Notes under the pieces: generated by a model
What the model was told of the DNA's origin: nothing
The model's input: only the letters and a program-made list of their open reading frames with translations
Databases searched by the model: none
Part shown: positions 10,561-22,017 of the stretch, one piece after another
How positions within the stretch are numbered: position 1 is the first letter of the stretch
How the letters are laid out: the number at the start of each line of letters is the position of its first letter
Program-made: the position numbers and the translations under genes
DNA from: Owenia fusiformis
Taxonomy: Eukaryota; Annelida; Polychaeta; Sabellida; Oweniidae
Direction: 5' to 3'
DNA length: 64,000 nucleotides
Assembly: GCA_903813345.2 (NCBI GenBank)
Contig: CAIIXF020000008.1
Span: 11,683,278-11,747,277, forward strand

Positions 10561-10885
10561 GCACCCGATTTTTCGACGTACGGAATTTTTTCGGGTACCG
10601 CATTTTTTAACGTACCGAATTTATCATAGTACAGAATTCGGTTACCAGATAAAATTAGGTGACCGAAAACTAAAGTTGGGTCACCTAATTTTAAACAGGC
10701 ATCTAATATAGAGATAGGTACCGGACTTTCCACTAAATATGTCAGGAATACAAAATAGGCACTGATTTTTATATCGGTGCACCCAAACTACTGAATTAGG
10801 TATGTAATACTTTTGACACAGAATTTACACCATATTCATCCCAAATCAATGACAGAATCCAACTGCTTATAGATCTCCATATTGT

Positions 10886-12253
10886 TGGTTGTTTAGAAAA
10901 ATTCTTAGATGTTAACTCAGTTAGCAAGGTCAAAATGCTATTAAATGGTAATACAGAACCTAGTAATGAAGATAATAGACTTCTTCTGAAAGCTACTTAA
11001 AAATTCTTAAAAGCAACCAAGATTGATTAAGATGTATTAAAAACACACCAGAATTTACCAGAGTTTTTTGTGAAACATCTAATACCAGCCTTGATTGTAT
11101 TTTTTCCTTTTGTTTATATATGAACAGTTATGAATGATTGTAAAAAACTTGTATTTGATTTGTATACTAGAATTAACAATTCAACTAATATGTTAAACCT
11201 GCCCTTTTAGAAAAAACACAAAAACAACTCGGGGTCCCTAGTGATTATTTTGGCTGTATTGATAAACTAAACAGTTGTGAACAAATTGGGAAAATATTTT
11301 GTTGAAATATTCATGATAAAGATGTCATTTTTCTAATTGTTCGCAAGATTGCGTATAGATTCGCCAGCCAGATCTTTGTGAAATGAAGTTTTGGCAATGT
11401 CAAAAATTAATTGGTTCAAAATATCACGTGACTTCTTATTGGAATAACCCGATGATGGCGGACAAAAAGTCCAGACCATGGCTAAATTTGAAGGAAAGTG
11501 CCAAAAAGACATAAATTTGACCAAAGAAGGAAATCAGAGGTGACCAGGGTAACCATAGGAGAATCTTTCGATAAATGATGTGAAATCCGGGATAGTTTGG
11601 CCCGTGGGAGGCCATGGCTGCTGCTTCATCTAGACTCAGACTTTTCAGACAATGAGGAGGAAGTTAACAGACTGATTGAAAAATATCAATAATTCTCATT
11701 GTAAAAGATAGCAACAGATTAATACATGAACAGCAGCTTAACAGTATAGCTGGTTTCAACCAAACTTGCAAAGCCCAGCCATGGATTAAGATTTTACTAC
11801 TCCTAGAAAAGTATATCACCGATAATATTCCAACTATTTAAATAGTTGAGATAAGTCTTCGATACTATTGTAACAGTGAATATTGCTAGGTAATTCAGGG
11901 ATAATTATATGGTTTTTCTCATTGGTGAGGTATCTCAGTACAGGCTGTATCTTTGCTGTACATACTTGCACTTATACCCATTACTGAGGTTATTTTATAT
12001 TCTTGATATAGAAACCAGGAAAGCACAAGACTTAGACCTAAAATACCTGTAATGATCATCATTTCCATTTTGGTACAGCTGTGAATCACAGAAGAAAACT
12101 GTGATCGTCAACTACAAACAGACAATTGACAGTTCTTCAAGTGATCAAATGTCAGGGAGCTCAGGGTAAGCTTTATTTCAGAATAAAGGCCCAAAGACAT
12201 GGATTAAGAAGCACATTTGCTGATGTGATCAAAAATATTGTTATACTTTACAG
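10886..12253. other. Non-coding stretch
   Basis: AT-rich DNA without convincing exons. A short frame opening ATGGCGGACAAAAAGTCC at about 11455 is the best coding-like segment but ends after about 19 codons with no clear donor. Confidence 0.4.
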
Positions 12254-12445
12254 GATATCTGATATATTGTCATTATCGCCTCTGCCTGCAAGACCAGGAA
12301 TGAGTACAACACAAATCACAAGTACCCCATGGCATGCACAGCTAGATAGAGCTTCCAGTTGCATAGATTTCCACAGAAAACCAATGAAAACTCCAAACAC
12401 AACTGGTGTTGATGATCCTGATAAGACATTACCATACTGTCTGGA
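12254..12445 (+). other. Exon-like open segment, function unknown
   Basis: A 192-nt plus-strand segment is open in one frame and framed by a CTTTACAG acceptor and a GTAAGT donor, both in phase 2. The peptide is Pro/Ser/Thr-rich (SLSPLPARPGMSTTQITSTP) and then contains WHAQLDRASSCIDFH. I do not recognise it. It lies in the same orientation as the fragments at 13672, 14452 and 16763 and could belong to the same decayed transposon gene. The evidence is only the splice-site context and the open frame. Confidence 0.35.
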
Positions 12446-13671
12446 GTAAGTAGAAATTTATCAGTACAGTTCCCGATCACCTGTTATTGGCAATGTTTTG
12501 GATGTTTAAGACTGAACACTAGTTGTGTTCTAACTTTGAAATAAACATGACAAACCATAACATTTGGTTCATAAAGATACATATATGCGTATAGTTAATC
12601 CAGTGATTTTGGTGATCATCATCAAAAGATGACATTTCCTTACAACATTTTATCTGATGGATTTCCTTGCATAAGAGATCTTCATGTTGTATAATCAAAA
12701 CAAAATTCAATTGCAATTTTGTGTGAAGGTTCAAAAATTACTTCAAAGAAAAGGTTGTATTGACTTGACATCAATAGATTTGATATTCAAACAATCATTT
12801 AAATTCTGATGAAAAACGCAAAAAAAACGAAAAATCGATGTCGTCTAAATGATACGTAAGTAAATGTCAATCTCCTATATATTAAGGAATCAACAAGAAT
12901 TGAAGAATCTATCAGAAAAAAATCAAAATTGCGAAAAAGATCATCAATTTTCTCATTCCTTTTCAACATTTCACGACTTTTACATGATTTTTAAGCGAAA
13001 AATGATGATCTATCATCAAATTAAAAATATAAAACTTTTGATCGATATCCAAGAGTCCTTAGTGGAAATATTGAAGATAATCGAGGAAAACATCGAGGGG
13101 CTCTGTTGGGTATTTCTTCAATCACTGTCAATATTGATTCTTGCAAGATCATTTCTATATTTGAGCAATCATTACCGTATTCTCTCTTAATAACAAGACA
13201 TATCATTATTGTAAAAATATACTGATACTTCACTTTGATGCTGCAAATATAGGCATTCTTGGCAAGAAAAATTGCCATACACAAAGACTTCTTTCATATA
13301 TGGGCGCTTATTAGAATGGTCTGAAAAATGTAATTTCAATTTTCTAAGCACCCTGGGCCCTAATTACAGAGAATACAGTACTTCAATAGTCTCCTTTTTT
13401 CCATTCACCCTATATGAAAATGGGATACATGTGACATAAATATATCAGCTCAATGCAAACAGGTTTAGAAATTACTTTGCTATATGTATACTCAAAGCTG
13501 ATGTTTCTGGGAAATTCTTGATGACATTTATGACATCAGTTCAGTTTCATTGTCATTTTTATCTAAAATGTAAAATTATGACAAAATACACATTCTTGAA
13601 AATCATTCTGCAATTTGATTGATTTAGAAACTCTTATTGTTTAGATTTATTGAATAATAATAATTTTATTA

Positions 13672-13911
13672 CAGGCAGATGCAACTATTACAATAAAAGC
13701 TCTTAACAAACCTGTAAAAGGGGGAAAGTAATATATGGTGTTTGATGCCCTAAACACAGAAAACAAATTGCTAAAAGTTTGGATTCATCCAGATCATGCA
13801 GAAAAAATCAACAAGAATGATTTCTTGCTCTTAAAGCATGCTGACTTTAAAGGCCAAAAAGAAGACGAAGAGGCCAACACTGCCACATTATTTATACATC
13901 AAAACTCAAAG
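13672..13911 (+). pseudogene. Exon-like fragment with an internal stop
   Basis: The segment lies between a TTATTACAG acceptor and an AAAG|GTACAT donor. It reads ADATITIKALNKPVKGGK, then a TAA, then YMVFDALNTENKLLKVWIH and a hydrophilic tail. Continuity of the frame across the stop and of sequence character on both sides suggests one exon with a nonsense mutation. The alternating hydrophobic pattern resembles a beta-rich fold, but I cannot name the family. Confidence 0.4.
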
Positions 13912-14451
13912 GTACATATAAAAGTAATTATACAATCCAGATTAAGAATGTTTTTGCTAGTTTTTTTCTATAACGCCTATATGTATTATTTTAGTTCCTT
14001 TAAAATGATTTATTGGTTTTGGAATGGCAACAACTCAGCATTTATTTTTGATTAAAAAATGGTGCCACAAAACTCTTGGAATGCCAAGGCATCAATCTCG
14101 GGCATCAATGACGTCATAACAATGTCGTAAAGAACCACTTTATGGTTGAAATGGCAGCTCCGTGGTCCAGTTCAATGCAAAACCTGGGGCTCAATAACAA
14201 TTAAGGGGATAATGATAGAACAATAAAACGAAGTTGGATTGAAAGATGTATCTTTATTCTAACTTATTATCAAGTTTAAGGGACAAAACTTCGCATTCCC
14301 TTTAAGGTCAAGGCCATTTAATGACTTTCAAGAAATGAAAAAGTTACTAATTGGTGATGACATTTTGCATGTCAATGTCCAGTGCAATATTGGACTTTAG
14401 TTAATGTATAACATTTTTAAAAGCACCCCTTTATATTTTATTTATATTTAG

Positions 14452-14936
14452 GCATACCAGCATGCTGGAGACGATCAACAATCATGTCCTAATGTACGCC
14501 TCCAAGAGACATGCACATAGCCATCAAGAATACACCTCTAGGTGTCAGTTGGCTGCAATTGATCATAATATGCATAGAAATTTACCATATCTAAAACCGG
14601 GCTGATGGAGAAATATTCCAGATATTGCAGACAATACAATAGTGGATCAAATACTTGGTCAGTTTATCCAAGGAAAGTACCAAAATCATATGATTACATC
14701 GCACAATTAATGTACAACATTATGAAGAAAAGAGTGAACTTTGAAGGTGGACTTGAAAGGATAAACTTTTACAAGACTACTTTACTTGAAGTATTATTGT
14801 TTAGTTTTTACATATGTAGAAATCATGTTGAAACTGAAATGTTTGACATGTTTGATATCCAAGAGATTTATCAATCACATGACATCACATACTGCAAAAC
14901 AGAATCAATTTCATTTAAACAAATGAAAGCACATTG
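14452..14936 (+). pseudogene. C-terminal fragment of a transposase-like protein
   Basis: After an ATTTAG acceptor one frame reads HTSMLETINNHVLMYASKRH and then, after a short gap, a segment ending LAAIDHNMHRNLPYLKPG. After a TGA a shifted frame gives YSRYCRQYNSGSNTWSVYP and KSYDYIAQLMYNIMKKR. This order (H-T-S-x-L-E, N-x-x-L-x-Y-x-x-K-R, R-x-x-L-A-A-x-D-H-N, then a Trp and Lys/Tyr-rich end) is the C-terminal signature of a transposase-like protein family common in fish and invertebrates. At least one stop and one frameshift show it is dead. The family recognition is from memory of the motif pattern; I do not assign a superfamily name. Confidence 0.6.
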
Positions 14937-15497
14937 AAGGGAATATTTTGGAAGATAGTGTACAAAAAATCATACATTTATTCTGTTCTCCATTACTTTT
15001 CTGCTAATTCATTCAGTATGCATTTGTTTTATGTGTAAAGGCAGAATACAAGACTCATTGTTTGTTCACATATTATTTATTCTAATCATCACATTTATTG
15101 TACAGCAAAGTAGCTTTTCTGTATAATATTGATGCTATATACGAGCCATGCCATTAAAAAGAAAAAAAATAAAGCTTGCTAAAGTATAACCAATAATGTT
15201 AAGCATGATGTTTTATTACATTTTTTTTACAGTATTATGAGGTACTGTAAGCTAAATTGATGCAGAATATGATCAGTTCAGGTACATGTGTTATATAGCA
15301 GTATAGGCTACTCTTGTAAAAATATAACAATATGTAGCAGTCCACAAAGGGAAATAATATAATCAGAATAAATTATGAAACTTGTTCTCTTATTTGTAAC
15401 AGAAAATGCTGTAATAGACGCAGTATAATGTTTTATACTAAAAATTGGATACATAATAATTTGATGTACATTTGTATCCTTGGATAAATTGACAATA

Positions 15498-16152
15498 GTT
15501 GAAATTCTATTCACTATAAAGTCCGCAACGTTTCAATGTTATATCTCCATTACATTGGGTCAAAATTTGATGTCAAAATTGATGAATTTCATGAAATTTA
15601 ACAAAAATATCAGATCCCATGTTAAACAAATGGGGAATGGTTGGGTTGCCATAAGTCATATGAGGAACGATCCATCCATCTGATTGCTCTCAAAATTGAA
15701 ATTGTAAGAGATAATTAAATTAGCTAAATTGTACACTCGACAAAAATATGATTTAATTGTCGAGTTAATGGTTTATGGTTAATGGTTTCAAATTCAATAT
15801 TTTTTTAATGAACCTCTTATTGAAATAACACAGGTGGTTCAGTGAGGTGGTCAAAATTACTTTAACGCTCCGTATCGCTAATTTTAACAACATAAGCGAG
15901 ACATTTATAGCATGTAAAATGTAAAATCATTCAATTTTCTACTTAGAAAGTATTTTTAATAAATGTTTTGCTGAATAGATATTCCAAAATCTGAGTTGCC
16001 CCTAAGCCACCATTCCCCATTTGTTTAACATTGGATCTGCCATTTTTGTTACATTTCATGAAATTCATCAATTTTGACATCAAATTTTGACAGAATGTAA
16101 TGGAGATATAACGTTGAAACGCTGTGGACTTTATAGGGAATAGAATCAAGAT
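15498..16152. mobile_element. Foldback MITE, about 650 bp
   Basis: Two arms of roughly 160-190 bp (15502-15660 and 15980-16149) are reverse complements with about 10% mismatch. For example, AAATTTGATGTCAAAATTGA occurs in the left arm and its complement in the right. The outer ends read TTCTATTCMCTATAAAGTCC. The spacer is about 330 bp and non-coding, and no clear target duplication was found. Confidence 0.75.
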
Positions 16153-16762
16153 ACAGATTTATTTACTTTATTGGGATTTCTTTTGTTCCCCACTTAGAAA
16201 ACAGTCGTTCAAACAAATATGGGAGTTAACATGTAAACCCTATGAGGTCCTTTTTTAAGGAGTATAGTTACAATATTAATTAAATTCCATATTGCGTTCG
16301 GGTTGGTAGCAGCTCTATGAGTTGCACTGACCCATGTGCATAAATATTATATGCATAAAGGTCCAAAGGGGCAAATTATAATTTTGTGAATGACTTGTCT
16401 CACTATGAGAGGCATAACTCAGGGCTTCTGAATGTTCTATTTGTGAAAGTATTCGACTGCAGGGAAATATGTCTACTGCTTGATATAATTTACATATTAA
16501 TTCATGCCATCATCATCATTAAGTCATGATCACAATTTTGAAAACGTTTTTATGGGCCTGTTTTTCAATACTTAAATGTGCACCCTTGGGGCAATTTGGT
16601 ACATCATAATCATAAAAAGAAAATTACAATAAAATGATTATGTTGTAATTCTTTTCTTTATTTATACCTGATATTTATATCTGATCAATTTCTATACCCT
16701 ATCTTCTTTTAATGTAGTATCAAAATGTTGCCAAAATTAACTGGTCTGCCTTCTATATTCCA

Positions 16763-17132
16763 GGAAATCCATATAAACAATGCCAAAAACAAGTGCAAGT
16801 AGGCCAGTACAGGGGCAAGATAATTGTAGAGTCATTATATAAAAGACTGAAACAAGACAAACAGGAACCATCAACATCAACCAAGGGTGCAACAAGTAAT
16901 TCAGGATCAAACATGGGAGAGCTTGTTAAACAGTTCCTAAGGGATCCTGCGGTAGAGGCCAGTACAGGTGAGTGTTTTCATTTGGCACCACCGAATATTA
17001 TCCCACTGACAGGGGCAGGTATTCCCCTTTCTCAAAAATCAAATAGATTTTAACCGGCTTTTGACAGCTACTCAAGATTTACGTCCAAGATTAACAAAAC
17101 CCCTGAGTCAAGCAATTAATGATCTGGTTAAC
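16763..17132 (+). pseudogene. Exon-like fragments, frameshifted
   Basis: After a TATTCCAG acceptor an open frame contains VGQYRGKIIVESLYKRLKQD, a Ser/Thr-rich run and MGELVKQFLRDPAVEAS. It is followed, in another frame, by FNRLLTATQDLRPRLTKPLS and AINDLVNLPK. The switch of frame near 17050 suggests a frameshift or a missed small intron. I do not recognise the protein. Orientation and neighbours suggest it belongs to the same decayed mobile gene as 14452-14936. Confidence 0.35.
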
Positions 17133-17639
17133 CTCCCGAAGGTATATACAACATCAATAATTTGACAACAGCTTCCCATATCTATACATCAGTATATTGC
17201 CAAGCAAACCCAAATGAAATCACCAAACTGTTTAAATATGAGGTTACAATGCTTTAGAAACACTATTATATTTTGTAATACTTTCATTCAGCATGTGAAC
17301 TTGGATCCGTTTAGACGAAACTGATCAAAACATATCTGAGGAGCAGGCAAACTCCACAGATGATGTGCTTACTCCTGAACATCGTTGTTAATTGATCTGA
17401 CAGAAAAAAGTCACTAACAAGCAAAATAGTCTTAAAGGTATGAGAGTTTATCTGAGAGAAGTCATTCATTGAATTTTTCTAAGATGAATAGTATAGGAGT
17501 CGCGAACGATGTGAGAGATGATATTTCAAGGGTTCCGAGCGAAGTGAGTGCCCAGCAAACAGTGACGTCAATGTCACGTCACTCATATGTCGTATATAAG
17601 TTCACTGAAGACGTTGTATATTTCCGTTATATAAACGTC

Positions 17640-19060
17640 AAAGCAACGTAAAATTTTGACATTCAGCAAAACGTCGGTGGATGGTTAAAAAATGACGTTG
17701 TAGTAATGTGCTCGTAAAGTTCGTAATTTGTGCTGGTGTGAAAAACGTAACAGGGACGTTGAATTTTTACCAATTTGGTTCATTTGCGACGTAATATAAA
17801 CGGTAACATTTAACGTTGTCGTAACGTGTTTTAAATGTGTAAAATATTTATCAGTGTAGAAAACGTTACTAAGACGTTGTGTTCTCACCAAATTTGGTAC
17901 ATTTGCTACGTAATGCAAACGGTAAAATTTGACGTTGTCGTAACGTGTTTTAAAAGTGAAAGATATTTGTAAGTGTAGAAAACGTCACAAAGTCGTTGTG
18001 TTCTCACCAAATTTGTTTCATTTGCAACGTAGTGAAAACGGCTAATTGTAACGTTGTCTAAACATGGTTTGAATGTGAAAAATATTTGTTATTGTAAAAT
18101 ACGTTACAAAGACGTCATTTTCTCACCAAACTGGTACATTTGCTACGTTATGTAAACGGTAAAATTTAACGTTGTCGTAACGTGTTTTAAATGTGAAAGA
18201 TATTTGCAAATTGGTTCATTTGCAACGTAGTGAAAACGGTTAATTGTAACGTTGTCAAAACATGGTTTGAATGTGAAAAATATGTGTAAGTTTTTTTTTT
18301 TTATGTGTAAGTGTAAAACACGTTACAAAGACGTCATGTGCTCACCAAAATTGTTCATTTTCAACGTAGTGCAAACGGTTAATTTCAACGTTGTCAAAAC
18401 GTGTTTTAAATTTTAAAAAATATTAGTAAGTGCGGAAAACGTTACAAAGACGTTGTGTTCTCACCAGAAATTGGTTTATTTGCAACGTAGTGAAAACGGC
18501 TAATTGTAACATTGTCTAAACATGGTTTGAATGTGAAAAATATTTGTTACTGTAAAACACGTTACAAAGACGTCATTTTCTCACCAAACTGGTACATTTG
18601 CTACGTTATGTAAACGGTAAAATTTAACGTTGTCGTAACGTGTTTTAAAAGTGAAAGATATTTGCGAATTGGTTCATTTGCAACGTAGTGAAAACCGTTA
18701 ATTGTAACGTTGTCAAAACATGGTTTGAGTGTGAAAAATATGTGTAAGTGTAAAACACGTTACAAAGACGTCATGTGCTCACCAAAATTGTTCATTTTCA
18801 ACGTAGTGCAAACGGTTAATTTCAACATTGTCGAAACGTGTTTTAAATGTAAAAAATATTCGTAAGTGCGGAAAACGTTACAAAGATGTTGTGTTCTCAC
18901 CAGAAATTGGTTTATTTGCAACGTTGTCGAAACGGTTAATTTTGACGTTGACGAAAGGTGTTTTAAATGTGAAAGATATTTGTAAGTGTAGAAAACGTGA
19001 CAAAGACGTTGTGGTCTCAACGAATTCGTTTAATTTGTGACGTGAAGTAAATGTTAAATA
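17640..19060. repeat. Tandem array, ~119-bp monomer, with 458-bp higher-order block
   Basis: The landmark ACGTTGTC-(type) recurs at 17813, 17932, 18051, 18169, 18249, 18388, 18509, 18627, 18707, 18825 and 18945. The usual step is 118-121 bp, but an 80-bp short monomer occurs twice, 458 bp apart, so a four-monomer block was duplicated. One monomer carries a T-run insertion near 18290. About five ACGT tetramers occur per monomer. Open frames here (for example 18760-19040) are repeat artefacts. Confidence 0.9.
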
Positions 19061-22017
19061 TATAACACATTACATGTATACAGGTATGCCTCGAGTTGTG
19101 GTAACTTTAAATACTAATCGGTATAGGCACTACTAATAGGCACAGGAATGTGTTGGCTCACACAGATGAACTTAACGATGTGAGAGTGGAAATATGGATG
19201 TAGATAAAACGTTTCTCCGACGTTCGTTATTTTGCCGTGGATTATTGCAGACGTTTTGACTGTTAAAAGTTTGACGTTCTGTACGTCTAGAGTCGTGAAA
19301 AATTAACGTACAACAGTGGAAACAACACTTTGGATCACGTAACTGTTGTATTATCTATCTGATTTGATTCTATTACTACATGTATTCTAGCAATTGATTG
19401 TGTTATTTCGTGATACCATGCATTTTATTTCGTGATAGATGGTAAGCGCCAGTGAGAACAGCGCCATTTTGTTTGAAATTTTTAACGGACAACCGACAAT
19501 ATATTTAGACATAAAAACCATTATACATCTTAGTTTATTGTCTTTATATGAAACAGAACACAGTGTCAGACATATTCCATATGAAGATCAGTCCAAACTG
19601 CTAAACAACGACGGTTGGAGCCGATGTCGATGGTTTTATTGGATATTTCGAAAATAAGTTGACATTTTTTTTAGAGAATTAACAGCTTTATAGGCCCAGG
19701 GTAGGCTAATCGTAAATATCCCATATCAGCAACACGCACGACGTGAGAACTATTTAACATCAGGATGGCGAATCTGTTTGTTCCCCACATATGTGTGGGT
19801 AGAGTCATTAGACTCCACGAAACAACAGGTGATGAAGGTATAGCAGGAACTTTTTATTTAATTAATACATGTAAATGGCAGGTGGATTTTGTATTAGGCT
19901 ACCATTTCCTAGACTAATCTTAATCTGAAAGCCCATAGTTTCCAATATTGTCTAGATACATACATGTATCCCCTAAAAGATGTATACTTTACATATTTTT
20001 ATTTAATGTTTGGAACTAGATCTACTTTGAATTTAAAAAATAAGCAATCAAATGGAGACCCTATCTGTTGACTTATGCCTGGCACAACCGTCACCATGTT
20101 ATTAAGTGTTTTTAAGTTTCGCAAGGATCCTGCCATGACCGTGGTACTTTTATCATGATAGCCTGATATAACCGTAACAATGCTATATTTTTATATAGCA
20201 TGGCCTGTCATGACCGTTGTAATGTTAAAGCTTATCCCGTGCCAGGACTATAGTCCTGCATTGAGCGCAATCTTTTGCCCGTACAATTACAACTTGGGAG
20301 AATAATCTATGCCCTTAAACTTAAGATACCTTCTTCAATAGATTCCTGGGTATTTTAGCATTCTTTTCGTGTAGCTGAATCCACAATTGTCTGGGTATAT
20401 CGGCAGAACGGGAACATTTTTCTTTTTCATCGAGATATATTCCATCACTTTCCAAGATGGTGGTTGGATTTAAAAGGGGATTCCCCATTTTACTGACAAT
20501 TACACACAATTATTGCCGATAAACCCAGACAATTGTGGATACAATTTGAAATAAAAGTATAAAATAAAGTAACAGTCTTTTAAAGTACTAGTATTGTCCT
20601 CTATTTTTCCATCTACCTTTTCTGTTTTCAGGAGTGGGAGATGAACCAGGATGTTGTAGCTTTCACCCATGATAACCCTGAGATGACCCTTGTGTTGAGA
20701 TGAGTGGTGTTCCATGCTAATCAGGTAGGCCTACATTATCTCTCGGAACACTCAGGAATATTGCAAGTTATCGTAAAATCCTTTATAATCCTGGCAAAAA
20801 TTCAAACTATTAGCTGACTTATCTATTGTGAACATGTGATATGCATTACTTTAAGGGAAAATCTTTTACGATTTAGTGCTGAGTTTCTATCATTTTTCCT
20901 TTATCAAAGCATAATGCAGTAATGCAGGCTTAATCAAGCTTATAATGTGCTTTTAAGGTAGTCCTTCAATGACTTGCGCTATACATTCATTGTGATAGAA
21001 CGGGGATATTTTGAGTCCTTCTCAAAATTATTTTCGTTCGTTAACATATTTTTTCTAGGAAAGTTAGAGTCACTCTCAGGTATCTACTTTCCTATGGCCT
21101 ACTGTTCCAACATTTCAAATTAGTATCCAACAGAATATTTTAATAAATAAATCTCTAGTTAGATCATTGGATGAATATTATCAGAGTCAACAGAGGAATG
21201 TTTTGGCTATGTGATTCTAGAAATACAAAAGGATAGTATGAAAAGCTACTAGGGATCTATAAACAGATGAGCATAGGGATTGTTTTACTCAGAGTAGTCC
21301 CAAAAAGTCTCCTGAGACAAAGATCAGATCTGGTGGAAGAAAGATAACACCCCAGGTGCATTTTCAGATAACCAACTAATATAATGTTTATACTAAAAGT
21401 CTCTAAAATATTTCAGACAAACTAGCAGTACAAGCAGAATGGAACATTTGAGGTTTTTTGAAGTTAGGCAGAAGAGTCCTCTGAGCTTTGGGAGGTGTGA
21501 GGAAAGTGACTTCTGTAAGTCCAGGTTAATCTATACTATTCATTATAGTAGTATTTTATATATCATGTATATATATATATTAAGGCAGAATCAAATCTAG
21601 CAAGATCCTTGTCATTCTATATTCTAAAAATCTAAAGTGCATACTTTACTTCTGGAATACTAGAGAATTTTACCAAAGAATTTTACAAATATGTATTTTA
21701 TATGGCTTCCATATTTATATTTGGAAGAATTTAAACATTTTCCCGATTTTTGCACTTTTAATCCTTGATAACTTACTGATTTAGAACACATTGTAGACCT
21801 TTGAGACATACAGGTATTGTATCTGAGATTGTAAAGAATAGATCGCTAGGTCAATTTTGATTGAAAATGACACTGCAAAATATACAGAGTGGGTATGGGT
21901 ATACAGGTTACATTTCATACTTTTCAATAGATTGATTTTTTTCCAGGAAAATGTTCAAAAACAAGCAGAAATGGCAATGTGTTTAACATGCACCCAGGGA
22001 AACAACGACTGAGCTGA
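19061..22017. other. Interior of the ACGT element, mostly non-coding
   Basis: No family recognised. A possible first exon lies at 19764-19828 (starts MANLFVPHICVGRVIRLHE, followed by a GTGATG donor). Four loose repeats of an ACCGT-N-ATG-type unit occur at about 20085-20235. Short frames at 19439-19657 and 20321-20715 have no support. Confidence 0.4.

Larger units (their letters stand above)
6560..10885. mobile_element. Giant palindromic (foldback) DNA element, about 4.3 kb
   Basis: The sequence from about 6560 to 8176 is repeated in reverse complement from about 9444 to 10885. Examples: TATGGTGTAAATTCTGTGTC at 6582 matches the reverse complement ending at 10834, and TTATAAGGGCCCAAGAT at 8159 matches its complement near 9446. 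The arms share all internal landmarks: short tandem units with CCGTACGTCGAAAAA, 75-bp tandem units, homopolymeric G/C runs, and a shared but meaningless open frame (7337-7612 and 9821-10080). The outermost 70 bp differ by an indel. No transposase is encoded, so this is a non-autonomous foldback-type element in a gephyrin intron or just upstream. I could not fix a target-site duplication, so the superfamily is open. Confidence 0.8.

Noticed and set aside
18760-19040. Open frames on both strands in the left array with repeated peptides
   Set aside because: They are products of the 119-bp tandem repeat, not genes.
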